Positions 8,386-17,538 of a DNA stretch of 64,000 nucleotides are shown here, piece after piece. Numbering within the stretch: the stretch's first letter is position 1; each line of letters opens with the position of its first letter. Both the position numbers and the translations under genes were made by a program. The DNA comes from Dehalococcoidia bacterium (GTDB taxonomy: Bacteria > Chloroflexota > Dehalococcoidia > Lucifugimonadales > Lucifugimonadaceae): NCBI GenBank assembly GCA_022819585.1, contig JAJEGY010000019.1, positions 97,260-161,259 on the forward strand. The letters are read 5' to 3'. The notes under the pieces were generated by a model. It was not told the DNA's origin. It saw only the letters and a program-made list of their open reading frames with translations, and searched no databases.

Positions 8386-9612
8386 TCATTGCTGACTTTC
8401 ACGGAGCCGCTGATCTCGTTCCTCATACGCGCTCATTTCGCGGTTGTACGGGTACCTCGCCAACGCCTCTTCATCGATATCAACACCCCATCCCGGTTTG
8501 TCGCTCACGTAAAGATGACCATCACGGACGTTTAGAGGTTCAGAAATGATCTCGTCGCGCCACGGCACATCGGGATCCATGAACTCCATGTTCAGGAAGT
8601 TAGGCAGCGTCATGGCGATATGCGCGTTGATGACGGACGCCAGTGGGCTGTTGCAGTTGTGCAGGGTTACCGGGAGATAACGAGATTCGGCCAGAGCCGC
8701 GATCTTCTTGGTCTGACCAACGCCACCGCACCATTGGACGTCAGCCATCAACACGTCAACCGCATCGGTATCGATAACCTCCGCGAACTCCGTCGAAGCG
8801 TGAAGCCGCTCGCTCATAGCGATCGGTATCGACGTCTGGGATCGCAACTGCTTCAACGCGGATAGATTGAACGGATGCACAGGCTCCTCGTACCAGAGCA
8901 AGTCGAAAGGTTCAAGCGCTTTGGCTAACCTCAGCGCCGATACCGCGTTTAATCCGTGCGCGTCAAACGCTATCTCAATGTTGTCACCGACCTGCTCTCG
9001 AATGAACCCCACCTTTCTGGCTGTGGCTTGAATATCAGACCGATGCATGTGCATGTTGGGCCAGAAATCGCCCAAACCAGCGCTATTGTTTGCAGTGATG
9101 TTGTACCGCCCCGCTTGGAACGTCTTGACACCCGTAAAACCGCCAGTCAGCAAGTCCTGCGCACGCTCCCTGATGGCGCCGAGATCATCCGAGACGATCG
9201 CGCCTTCATCGACACCCATCCGGATGATCTGGCTACCCCCACCGATATGCGTGTAAAGCTGCACGCCATCCCAAACCTTGCCGCCTAGCAACTCATATAC
9301 TGGCCTGCCAGTCGCCTTGCCCATGATGTCCCAGAGCGCTGATTCGATGGCAGAGATCGCGCAACTGAAGACAGAACCCCAGACATAATGGGTCGCTTTA
9401 AACATGCTTGCGTAATGGGCCTCGACATCAAAGGGATTCTTGCCGACCACGTGCGGTCCTAACCAACGGATCGCCTCGGCGATCACTGGGCCGGCGTGTC
9501 GCGTGCCCTCTCCGTAGCCGACAATGCCCTCATCGGTTTCGACCTTGGCAAACACCCAGCTGGCGCAGATATTGCCCTGACCCAGTATCGGTGTGACTTT
9601 GGTGATTTTCAT
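8386..9612 (-). CDS. Enolase-superfamily mandelate racemase/sugar-acid dehydratase-like enzyme
   Basis: 408 residues from the ATG at 9612; the reading frame extends 23 codons further upstream without family similarity. N-terminal capping domain (MKITKVTPILGQGN) followed by a TIM barrel with VKTFQAG (Lys region), FDAHGLNAV (metal Asp), WYEEPVHPFN (metal Glu), IAMSERLHA (metal Glu) and LHNCNSP (catalytic His). This is the D-galactonate/D-mannonate dehydratase branch that abstracts the proton alpha to a carboxylate. Large numbers of such paralogues are known from SAR202 Chloroflexota. Exact sugar acid not predictable. Confidence 0.9.
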   Translation of the reverse strand: MKITKVTPILGQGNICASWVFAKVETDEGIVGYGEGTRHAGPVIAEAIRWLGPHVVGKNPFDVEAHYASMFKATHYVWGSVFSCAISAIESALWDIMGKATGRPVYELLGGKVWDGVQLYTHIGGGSQIIRMGVDEGAIVSDDLGAIRERAQDLLTGGFTGVKTFQAGRYNITANNSAGLGDFWPNMHMHRSDIQATARKVGFIREQVGDNIEIAFDAHGLNAVSALRLAKALEPFDLLWYEEPVHPFNLSALKQLRSQTSIPIAMSERLHASTEFAEVIDTDAVDVLMADVQWCGGVGQTKKIAALAESRYLPVTLHNCNSPLASVINAHIAMTLPNFLNMEFMDPDVPWRDEIISEPLNVRDGHLYVSDKPGWGVDIDEEALARYPYNREMSAYEERDQRLRESQQ

Positions 9613-9735
9613 TGAGATGCTTCTAGCAACAAAGAATGATGACCATCTTAGTTCCGAAACGTGCATAAGTACCAGACTCATTCAATTCAACTGCGCCACT
9701 TTCGAATCAGGCGAGTTACACTTAGTTTTACAGAA

Positions 9736-9767
9736 ACTGTGAAAATGTAAGACTGTGAAACTGTGAC
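9736..9767 (+). promoter_or_regulatory. Tandem 8-bp iterons in front of the toxin-antitoxin pair
   Basis: Four consecutive 8-base units: ACTGTGAA, AATGTAAG, ACTGTGAA, ACTGTGAC. The last one overlaps the GTG start of the antitoxin gene. Direct repeats in register with the DNA helix are typical operators of ribbon-helix-helix antitoxins, so autoregulation is likely. Confidence 0.5.
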
Positions 9768-10074
9768 GACGAAAAACATCACCGTATCGGTGGACGAAGA
9801 AACCCACCGCCAAGCGCGTATACGAGCAGCGGAATTAGGATTGTCGCTTTCCGCTCTTGTCAGACTGTGCCTGCGAGACCTATGTTCACAACCCGCCCCG
9901 ACAACAGAAGAGCAAGCTAGTGAACGCCTCAACAATGTGGCACGAAGAGGGGATGCCTTGAGAAAACTGCTCGACGATTGGAGAGTCAAGGGGATCGGGC
10001 TCGACCCCGGCGAAAACATGACACGGGAAGAACTTTACGAACAGGCTATGAAAGAACGTGGCCTCATTCGTTGA
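9763..10074 (+). CDS. Ribbon-helix-helix antitoxin (VapB/CopG-like)
   Basis: GTG start. The 103-residue protein opens with a beta strand and two helices typical of ribbon-helix-helix DNA binders (NITVSVDEETHRQARIRA then LGLSLSALVRLCLRDL), followed by a charged tail that would wrap the toxin. It overlaps the PIN-domain gene by 17 bases, the usual antitoxin-toxin coupling. It should neutralise the nuclease and repress the operon via the iterons that overlap its start. Confidence 0.85.
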   Translation: MTTKNITVSVDEETHRQARIRAAELGLSLSALVRLCLRDLCSQPAPTTEEQASERLNNVARRGDALRKLLDDWRVKGIGLDPGENMTREELYEQAMKERGLIR

Positions 10075-10474
10075 CACCAACATTCTTCTCTACGCGGTAG
10101 GTCTGCACCCAACGGAGACCGAAAAGCACCACCGGGCGATTGATTTGCTCAAGGAACCGGATCTGATGATGTCGGTCCAAGTTCTGCAAGAGTTTTACTC
10201 CCAAGCGACGCGACATTCTAGAAAGCCGAGATTGACACACCAGCAAGCTCTGCAATTCCTGGTAACTTTGGGCGATTTATATGTAGTGCCGGTTACCTTC
10301 GACATCTTCCTTTTCGCCGTCGCCATCAGCAACCGTTACCAGCTCTCCTATTGGGACGGCGCGATCCTCGCAGCCGCCCAATCCGCGGGTTGCGACGCCG
10401 TCTACTCCGAAGACATGAGTCCTACCCAAGATTACGGCAGCATAAGAGTCATCAATCCATTCATCAATAACTAA
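10058..10474 (+). CDS. PIN-domain ribonuclease toxin (VapC-like)
   Basis: GTG start inside the antitoxin reading frame. The 138 residues have the PIN acidic residues: FVDTNILLYA (first Asp), a Glu in VLQEFYSQ, and LSYWDGAILAAA (Asp), with a final YSEDM. PIN toxins cut tRNA or other RNA when released from the antitoxin. All expected acidic positions are present, so the toxin looks intact. Confidence 0.9.
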   Translation: MASFVDTNILLYAVGLHPTETEKHHRAIDLLKEPDLMMSVQVLQEFYSQATRHSRKPRLTHQQALQFLVTLGDLYVVPVTFDIFLFAVAISNRYQLSYWDGAILAAAQSAGCDAVYSEDMSPTQDYGSIRVINPFINN

Positions 10475-10576
10475 TGAAATTCCTCGATGTACCTAACTAG
10501 TATGTCAATACGTCGCACCTAAACCGCGTCTTGTAGCATCCATATGGATATTCCCCGCATCCTTAGTTAGGAGACC

Positions 10577-12331
10577 CTGACAACGGCGGTAGCAGCACAA
10601 ACCCCTAGTTTCGAGGCCCAAGACCGTCCTCCGTTTCTTCAGACGATCGGACTCGGGTGGCAGTTCAGCCTGATCGCATCTGCGACGCTGCTGGTCACGC
10701 CGGTAATCGTTGCCGAGGCATCAGACCTCGGCGAAGGCTACGTTACCTGGATGGTCTTCGCGTCTCTGATCGTCGTCGGCATTTCGACCCTCATCCAGAC
10801 GCGCCGCGTCGGGCCTGTTGGCGCTGGCATCGTTCTGCCGATGTTCACTGCCGCTTTCGCCATACCGTTCTGCATCACCGCTGTCGTCGAAGGCGGACCC
10901 GCGACGTTGACTTCGTTGGTTATCGTCGCCGCAATCGTGCAACTCGTCGTGTCAAGATGGCTGTTCTTTTTCCGTCGCATCGTCACACCCATCGTCAGTG
11001 GCACCGTGATGATGATCCTGTCGATCACCTTGGCATCCGTCGTATTCAAACTGTTGGACGACACAACAGCCGAAGATCCCGTTGGCGGCAGCTTGACCGC
11101 ATTCGTGACCTTGGCCATAGTCGCCGCTCTGGCATTACGAGGATCCGCACTCTTGAGACTATGGGGGCCACCCATTGGCATCGTTGGTGGATGTATCGCC
11201 GCGGCAGCCCTCGGCATCTACGACGTCACTCGAGTCGTCGATGCGCCTTGGATCGGCCTGCCCCAGGAATGGCCCGGACTCGCCCTCGAATTCGGTGTAC
11301 CGTTCTGGACCTTGCTCCCGTCCTACGTGTTCCTCGGCATCATCATCGCCATTCAGACCAACGGCGCCACAATCACTGCGCAAAACGCCTCGTTCCGTGG
11401 CGATCGTTCAATCGACTTCCGCGGCGTTCAAGGCGCGATCGCAGGATCGGGCGTCTCTAATGCACTCGCAGGCATTGCCGGCACCGTACCCAACGCGGTC
11501 AATCCTGCTGGCGCCGCATTCATGCAGACCACGGGCATGGCCTCTCGCCACATCGGATATGCCATCGGAGTGATCTTCCTCCTTCTCGCATTCGTGCCAA
11601 AGGCTTCCGGACTTCTCAGCACAATACCAGGCCCTGTCATGACCGGATATTTGGTGCTGGTTACAGGTACTCTTTTCGCCGACGGTGCTCGAACTGTCAT
11701 TCAGTCCGAACCCAACCCGCAGAAACTTATCGTCGCGGGAATGTGCTTCTGGATCGGCGCTGCATTTCAATTCAAGCTCTTTGATGTCCCAGATCTCAAT
11801 CCGATCCTAAACGGCCTGATGCAGAGCGGCATCACCACCGGCGGATTCGCAGCAATCGCGATGATCCTCTACCTCGAGTTGACCAATCCGAGACGCATGC
11901 GCTTCCGATCCAAACTCGACATCGACTCCCTTCCTGAACTCAACGAATTCTTGACCAGTTTCGCGAATAGCAGGCGATGGGGCGACGCGATGCGCGACCG
12001 GCTGACGGCGGTAGGAGAGGAAACTCTGTTGACACTGTCACCGCTCGACTTGGAGATGAGCCTCGACGCGGACGATGAACCCGACGAAGGTGATCAACGA
12101 ACCTTAGTTGTAGTTGCTTCCAGCGAGGGCGACGTAGCCGAGTTGGAGTTCATCGGCGGCGAGGGTGGTCAGAACATCGAAGACCGAGTCCGCCAGCTAC
12201 AAGATTTCGACGAAGAAGACGTTGTCGAACAAGAGTTGTCCCTACAACTCCTCCACAACTATGCCTCATCAGTCCGCCACCAGCAATATCACGGCACCGA
12301 CATCATCACCGTGAAGGTGGAGCAACCGTAG
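10577..12331 (+). CDS. NCS2 xanthine/uracil-type permease with C-terminal soluble domain
   Basis: A 584-residue protein if translation starts at CTG 10577 behind TTAGGAG; the first ATG (10751) would delete the first membrane span (WQFSLIASATLLVTPVIVA), which NCS2 members need. About 12-14 membrane segments follow up to residue 440, with GPVGAGIVLPMFTAAFAIP and later TVPNAVNPAGAAFMQTTG. After a basic NPRRMRFRSKLD the last 140 residues are soluble: LPELNEFLTSFANSRRWGD, GEETLLTLSPL, and a final TDIITVKVEQ recall a degenerate GHKL (anti-sigma-type) ATPase domain. Transport substrate is probably a purine or pyrimidine. The non-ATG start is an inference. Confidence 0.75.
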   Translation: MTTAVAAQTPSFEAQDRPPFLQTIGLGWQFSLIASATLLVTPVIVAEASDLGEGYVTWMVFASLIVVGISTLIQTRRVGPVGAGIVLPMFTAAFAIPFCITAVVEGGPATLTSLVIVAAIVQLVVSRWLFFFRRIVTPIVSGTVMMILSITLASVVFKLLDDTTAEDPVGGSLTAFVTLAIVAALALRGSALLRLWGPPIGIVGGCIAAAALGIYDVTRVVDAPWIGLPQEWPGLALEFGVPFWTLLPSYVFLGIIIAIQTNGATITAQNASFRGDRSIDFRGVQGAIAGSGVSNALAGIAGTVPNAVNPAGAAFMQTTGMASRHIGYAIGVIFLLLAFVPKASGLLSTIPGPVMTGYLVLVTGTLFADGARTVIQSEPNPQKLIVAGMCFWIGAAFQFKLFDVPDLNPILNGLMQSGITTGGFAAIAMILYLELTNPRRMRFRSKLDIDSLPELNEFLTSFANSRRWGDAMRDRLTAVGEETLLTLSPLDLEMSLDADDEPDEGDQRTLVVVASSEGDVAELEFIGGEGGQNIEDRVRQLQDFDEEDVVEQELSLQLLHNYASSVRHQQYHGTDIITVKVEQP

Positions 12332-12383
12332 GGTTAACGAAACCCGCAGCGACCAATCTCGCCTGTAGCCGCGCAGACTCTAT

Positions 12384-15300
12384 TCAAACCTTAGCCAACC
12401 CAATCTCCACCTCTACCCCATCCAAGCTGTGCCGGTCCCGTGCGACCTCGTCATCGATCCCGCCATTGATCCCAACCGCCAGCGTCTCGTTCGCGATGTA
12501 ATCTGCATGGTCGGCAATTGCCGAAGCGATCTCGCTTCCCTCAGGAGCATCGATCGCCAACTGGATTCGATCCGAAATCTCTAACCCCGCGTTCTTTCTC
12601 ATGTTCTGGACGATGTGGGCGATATCTCGGACATATCCCTCGGCGCGAAGTTCGGACGTCACCTCCGTGGCGATACCTACGGTATAGGTGCCGTCGGATT
12701 CGACCGCGTATCCCTCTGCGGCTATGTTGTCCACAAGGATTTCGTCTGGCGTGAGTTCGAACTCCCCTAGTTCGACGTTTTCACTGACTCTCACCGACGC
12801 AGCAACTGCTGAGGCATCGGCTTCGGACAGCAAACCACGAATCTCGTTGACACGACGACCATACTTCGGCCCCAATGCCGGCAAGTTCGGACGCAGCCGA
12901 TACGCCATCAAACTGTCAGACTCCGAAGTGTCCCTCACATCGCGCACATTCAACTCATCCTTGAGCTGATTGGCGATCATCGGCAATGCCTCACGCTCCT
13001 GCGGAGAGTTGAGCTCGACGATCAGCGCGTTCAACGGCTGTCTAACCTTGATCCCCGCAGCAGACCGTGCCGATCTGCCCAGCGAAGCCAAACGCATCGC
13101 CAAGTTCGTCCGCAATCCCAGATTTTCATCGATCACGCCATCATCCGCCACCGGCCAATCCGCCAAATGCACCGAATCCGGTTTCCCTGCATCGCGTCGA
13201 CCAACCAGATTCGTATATACCTCCTCCGAAATGAACGGCATGATCGGCGCGATCAACTTGCTTAGCGTCACCAAGCACGTGTAGAGCGTGTTATACGCAT
13301 CAAGCTTGTCATTGTCGTCTTCCGACTTCCAGAACCGACGCCTCGAACGTCGAACATACCAGTTGGACAACCGCTCAACGTAGACCTCGATGGCCTCCGA
13401 CGCCCGTTCAATCCTCCAATTCTCCAAATCGTCGGTAACCGATCGTACCAGAGCATTCAACTCCGAAATCGCCCATCGGTCCAGTTCGCCTAAATGCCCA
13501 TTGTTCGAGGAACGAGTTGCGTCGCCGGGCGTCCATCCATCCAACCTCGCGTACGTCGTGAAGAAGTAGTAGATGTTCCAAAGCGGCAACACAAACCGCC
13601 TCCGCGCAGCATCCCCAACGCCGTAACCAAAGTTGAGGTTCCTCTGCGGGATATGACGCGCGAAAACCCACCGCATCACGTCCGCTCCCATCTTGTCCGC
13701 AGCCTCTTCGAACGGGATCGAGTTCCCCTTCGATTTGTGCATCTCTTCGCCTTGCTCATCCCGCATCAACCCGTAGGAGAAAACCGCCCGCGTCGGTGCC
13801 ACGCCTTCCAGCGCCGCCGACATGCAGATTAGCGAGTAGAACCAGTTCCTGAACTGCCCGGGGAACGACTCCGAGATCCAGTCTGCAGGAAACCAGTCCC
13901 GCCAGTAGTCCCGATCATCGTTGTATCGCAACGTCGAAAAGCTGACGATCCCTGCATCCAGCCACGCATTCCCAACATCCTTGATCCGCGGCGTCACCGC
14001 ATCGCACTTCGAGCAGCGTATCTTCACCGCGTCGATCCAAGGACGATGCGGCGAATTCCCGTCGAAGTCCGCCCAGCCTTCAACCGCGCGTTCCTTCAAC
14101 TCCTCCTTCGATCCCACCACATCGAAGTCACCGCAACCATCGCACTCATAGATCGGCAACGCAAGGCCGTAATACCTCTTCTTCGAGATCATCCAGTCCT
14201 GCATATTGCGAAGCCAGTCGAGTTCCAAGGCCTCGCCGAATGACGGAATCCACTCGATCGTCCTCGTCGCATCCATCATCGTGTGACGCAGCTCATCCAT
14301 CGAGATGAACCACTCGTCTACGAGCCTGAACACTAGCTCGGAGCTGCACCGCCAACAAACCGGATATCGGTGCGTATAGTCCTCCAACTTGTAGTAGACA
14401 CCCGATTCTTTCAACAGATCGAAGATGATCGGATTCACCTCATCGACTGACTTGCCAGACAGCACCCCGAATCCGTCGACGTACACCCCCGCATCATCCA
14501 ACGGCGCGATCACCGGCAGCCCATTCTCCTGACCAAGTTGGAAGTCCTCCGATCCTGCGCCAGGAGCGATATGCACAATCCCCGTGCCCTCTTCATCCCC
14601 AACATCGCCCCATTCGATCACGCGATGCTCATCCCGCGCCTCAGCTTGCGCCTCAAGTTCATCAAACGGCCCACGATAGCGCCATCCAAGTAACTGATAC
14701 CCCTTCGCACGTTCAACCACTTCATGTTTGCCATCAAGAACATGAAGCCGATTGGCGCTCAACCAGAGATGGAGGTCCTCATCGCCCGCATTGTTGCGGA
14801 CCTTCACATAGTCGTTCTCAGGGTTGACCGCAGCAGCAACGTTCGCCGCAAGTGTCCAAGGCGTCGTCGTCCAGACCAACAACGACTCCCCATCCCGGTC
14901 AATCAACGGCAACTGGATGAAAAACCCCGGATGTACGATCTCCTCATATCCCTCAGTCGCAATCTCATGCTGCGACATCCCGGTACCGCATCGAGGACAC
15001 CATGGAATCACGTCTTTGCCCTTGTAGAGCCAACCGTTGTCGTTACACCGCTTCAGGAACGCCCAGATCGTGTAGTTGTTCTCATCCGACTTCGTGTGGT
15101 ACGAGTCTTCCCAATCCATGAAATAACCGAGACGCTTCGACTGCTCGGTGATGATGTCCGAAAAGTGATCAACCCTAGCCTTGCACTCCGTCACGAACTC
15201 ACCGACCCCGTACGTCTCGATCTCCTGCTTTGAACCAAACCCCTTCTCCTTCTCGACCTCGACCTCTACCCACAACCCCTGACCGTCATACCCGTTCTGG

Positions 15301-15584
15301 AACCGCTGTCGATAGCCCTGCATGTTCTTGAAACGCAAGAACAGGTCTTTATATGTCCGCCCCCACGCGTGATGCACACCCATCGGGTTGTTAGCCGTGA
15401 TCGGCCCATCGATAAACGAGTGATTCTTCTCGGCCCCATCATTCCGCGTCAAATACCGATCAATCAACGTCAACCCGTCAGCATTGGGCGTGTTCCACCG
15501 CTCGAGCCACTTCTTCTCAGTCTCGACAAAGTCGATCTCGGCTTCAGGCAGTACGGGGTCGAAGGTCTTCGTTCGTTCGGACAT
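12384..15584 (-). CDS. ileS: Isoleucyl-tRNA synthetase
   Basis: 1,066 residues from ATG 15584 (the open frame runs 58 codons further without similarity). Class I synthetase with HIGH-like MGVHHAWGR, a CP1 editing domain (GTGIVHIAPGAGSEDFQLG), zinc-type cysteine pairs (CPRCGTG, CDGCGDF), WFYSLICMSAALEG and the KMSKS-equivalent MHKSKGNS, followed by the anticodon-binding domain. It charges tRNA-Ile. The KMSKS loop is divergent (Glu and His replace the first Lys and Ser, the second Lys is kept). No T-box leader is visible in the 83 bases before the divergent neighbour. Confidence 0.95.
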   Translation of the reverse strand: MSERTKTFDPVLPEAEIDFVETEKKWLERWNTPNADGLTLIDRYLTRNDGAEKNHSFIDGPITANNPMGVHHAWGRTYKDLFLRFKNMQGYRQRFQNGYDGQGLWVEVEVEKEKGFGSKQEIETYGVGEFVTECKARVDHFSDIITEQSKRLGYFMDWEDSYHTKSDENNYTIWAFLKRCNDNGWLYKGKDVIPWCPRCGTGMSQHEIATEGYEEIVHPGFFIQLPLIDRDGESLLVWTTTPWTLAANVAAAVNPENDYVKVRNNAGDEDLHLWLSANRLHVLDGKHEVVERAKGYQLLGWRYRGPFDELEAQAEARDEHRVIEWGDVGDEEGTGIVHIAPGAGSEDFQLGQENGLPVIAPLDDAGVYVDGFGVLSGKSVDEVNPIIFDLLKESGVYYKLEDYTHRYPVCWRCSSELVFRLVDEWFISMDELRHTMMDATRTIEWIPSFGEALELDWLRNMQDWMISKKRYYGLALPIYECDGCGDFDVVGSKEELKERAVEGWADFDGNSPHRPWIDAVKIRCSKCDAVTPRIKDVGNAWLDAGIVSFSTLRYNDDRDYWRDWFPADWISESFPGQFRNWFYSLICMSAALEGVAPTRAVFSYGLMRDEQGEEMHKSKGNSIPFEEAADKMGADVMRWVFARHIPQRNLNFGYGVGDAARRRFVLPLWNIYYFFTTYARLDGWTPGDATRSSNNGHLGELDRWAISELNALVRSVTDDLENWRIERASEAIEVYVERLSNWYVRRSRRRFWKSEDDNDKLDAYNTLYTCLVTLSKLIAPIMPFISEEVYTNLVGRRDAGKPDSVHLADWPVADDGVIDENLGLRTNLAMRLASLGRSARSAAGIKVRQPLNALIVELNSPQEREALPMIANQLKDELNVRDVRDTSESDSLMAYRLRPNLPALGPKYGRRVNEIRGLLSEADASAVAASVRVSENVELGEFELTPDEILVDNIAAEGYAVESDGTYTVGIATEVTSELRAEGYVRDIAHIVQNMRKNAGLEISDRIQLAIDAPEGSEIASAIADHADYIANETLAVGINGGIDDEVARDRHSLDGVEVEIGLAKV

Positions 15585-15667
15585 TTTCACAGATTGAATC
15601 TTGATGTGACGCGCCACCTTCAATCTTAAGTCAGAGGCCTGCATTTCCCCACAGATACAATCGACCC

Positions 15668-16018
15668 ATGACCACCGCCGAGGAATACCGAACCGCCTCA
15701 ACAACCCTCTACGACCAAGCAATGGTCGAACTAGACGCCGGCGACACCCGTCAAGCATCCGAAAAACTCTGGGGTGCCGCCGCTCAAGCCCTAAAATCCC
15801 TCGCTGAACAGCGAGGTTGGCGACACAATACCCATGCCGAGTTCTACCGGATCATGGCGAGGTTGGAGGACGAAGTATCGGACCGTGAATTCAGACGCAA
15901 TTTCGATTCCGCCACTCAGCTTCATGTCAACTTCTACGAAAACTGGTTAAGCGAGCATCAAATCCGGACACGCTCGGATGACATCGAACACTTCATCCGA
16001 CAACTAGCAAGACTCTAA
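15668..16018 (+). CDS. PaREP1/HEPN-like helical protein
   Basis: A 116-residue all-helical protein: YRTASTTLYDQAMVELDAGD, ASEKLWGAAAQALKSLAE, then RGWRHNTHAEFYRIMARL. This matches the PaREP1-type HEPN helical domains, often small adaptor or toxin-like proteins. The canonical Rx4-6H nuclease motif is not clear. It sits six bases ahead of the glycosidase-like gene and divergent from ileS. No partner nucleotidyltransferase is adjacent. Confidence 0.65.
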   Translation: MTTAEEYRTASTTLYDQAMVELDAGDTRQASEKLWGAAAQALKSLAEQRGWRHNTHAEFYRIMARLEDEVSDREFRRNFDSATQLHVNFYENWLSEHQIRTRSDDIEHFIRQLARL

Positions 16019-16024
16019 ATACCC

Positions 16025-17176
16025 ATGACCCTCATCTCCATCTCCGGCGATGCATGGCTAATCGACGGCCTACCTACCTACCCAAACCGTCACCACAACG
16101 GCCAAAAAGTCGAAGGCCTCCTCATGAACAGCCGCATGACCAACGCGGTCTTCGACGACGAAAATCCCATCACTCGCCCCCTATTCGCCTATCCCGACAC
16201 CAATGAATGGGACCCAGACCGCAACACCAACGAATTCATCGCGCAACTCCCAACCTACCGCGCACACGGCCTCCTCGCAGTAACTGTAAACCTCCAAGGA
16301 GGCAGTCCCACCGGCTACTACCGCGAGCCGCTCTTCCGCGAGATCATCAAAACTCGCAGCATCAACGCCACCGATAAAGAAATCTGGGCCGGCCTCCCCA
16401 GCTCAGCATCTCAACCCTGGCACAACTCCGCATTCAACCCCGACGGCTCATTGAAACCAGAATTCCTAGACCGCACAGACCGCATCATCAAAGCCTGCGA
16501 CCAACTAGGAATGATCGTCATCCTAGGCTATTTCTACTTCGGACAAGACGAACGCCTAGACAACGAATCAGCAATCTGTAACGGCGTCGACCAAGCCACT
16601 AAATGGCTCCTCGACATGAACTACGGCAACGTCCTCATCGAAATCAACAACGAAACAAATATCCCCCGCTACGAACACGAAATCCTCCAACCCCACCGCG
16701 TCGCCGAACTCATCGTACGAGCACAATCCATCGAAGCAAACGGCCGCTGCCTCTTAGTCGGAACATCCTACGGCGGAAACCGCGTCCCCCACGATGACGT
16801 CGCTGACGTATCCGACTACATCATGCTCCACGGCAACGGAGTCACCGAACCCCCACGCATCGCCGAGATGGTCGAACAAACCCGAGCCCTCTCCAGCTAC
16901 TCTCCCAAGCCCATCCTCTTCACCGAAGACGACCACTTCGATTTCGACAAACCCCAGAACAACTTCCTCTCAGCCCTCTCCGCCTACGCATCATGGGGAT
17001 ACTTCGATCCCGGAGAAGCCGCAGGCGGATCCGCTACCTTCGGCGACTACCACGACGGATACCAAAACATCCCCACCAACTGGGGTTTGAACACTCAGCG
17101 GAAGCAGGACTTCTTCGGCCTGCTGGCAGAAGTTACAGGACACACCGAGTCCAAGCCCCGGCGAGCAAGCACCTGA
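16025..17176 (+). CDS. Glycoside-hydrolase-like TIM-barrel protein
   Basis: 383 residues without a signal peptide. The layout fits a clan GH-A-like barrel: YPNRHHNGQKVEGLLMN at the start, LLAVTVNLQGGSP, DQLGMIVILGYFYFGQDE, then VLIEINNETN (a candidate acid/base Glu at the end of strand 4) and KPILFTEDDHF (candidate nucleophile Glu of strand 7). Starts six bases behind the HEPN-like gene. Substrate is unknown; cytosolic location suggests an oligosaccharide or a glycoside metabolite. The glycosidase call is from motif placement only. Confidence 0.65.
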   Translation: MTLISISGDAWLIDGLPTYPNRHHNGQKVEGLLMNSRMTNAVFDDENPITRPLFAYPDTNEWDPDRNTNEFIAQLPTYRAHGLLAVTVNLQGGSPTGYYREPLFREIIKTRSINATDKEIWAGLPSSASQPWHNSAFNPDGSLKPEFLDRTDRIIKACDQLGMIVILGYFYFGQDERLDNESAICNGVDQATKWLLDMNYGNVLIEINNETNIPRYEHEILQPHRVAELIVRAQSIEANGRCLLVGTSYGGNRVPHDDVADVSDYIMLHGNGVTEPPRIAEMVEQTRALSSYSPKPILFTEDDHFDFDKPQNNFLSALSAYASWGYFDPGEAAGGSATFGDYHDGYQNIPTNWGLNTQRKQDFFGLLAEVTGHTESKPRRAST

Positions 17177-17211
17177 GTTTTCAGATGATTTTCGAGACGA
17201 ACTTACTCGTC

Positions 17212-17349
17212 TCAGTCGTCGTCAGCTTGGCCTCCGATGGCATCTCCAAGTTTCATCACGAGATACAGAACGCCGATCGAGATTATGAGCGCACCTACCG
17301 CCACAGTGAGACCCGAGAATGCGGTTATCAATTGAACAGTATCTGACAT
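17212..17349 (-). CDS. Small single-span membrane protein (45 aa)
   Basis: ATG at 17349, TGA at 17212-17214. The short product has one clear hydrophobic span (VAVGALIISIGVLYLVMKLG) and an acidic end (GQADDD). A good ribosome site (AAGGTGG, eight bases before ATG) supports translation. An inverted repeat (GAGACGA, 17194-17200, with TCGTCTC, 17207-17213) overlaps the stop. Too short for a family assignment. Confidence 0.6.
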   Translation of the reverse strand: MSDTVQLITAFSGLTVAVGALIISIGVLYLVMKLGDAIGGQADDD

Positions 17350-17538
17350 AGTCAATCCACCTTGTCTATTGTCAATGCCGGAGAATTTCAGTGAGAAGAA
17401 CCGTGCCCCGACCTAATCACGGCCAATTTGGAGTCAGGTTATCACGATATCGCGTAAAATTGCGGATATCGTAATATTTTATCTTCACATTTACGAATCA
17501 GTTCAAAACAAATGCCATTTGATGCCGAATACACCCAT

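Noticed and set aside
15585..15667. T-box leader for ileS
   Set aside because: Only 83 bases separate ileS from the divergent gene and the T-box core sequence is absent.
17194..17213. Terminator between the glycosidase-like gene and the small membrane protein
   Set aside because: A perfect 7-base inverted repeat is present but neither strand has a T-tract after it; listed only as a hairpin.
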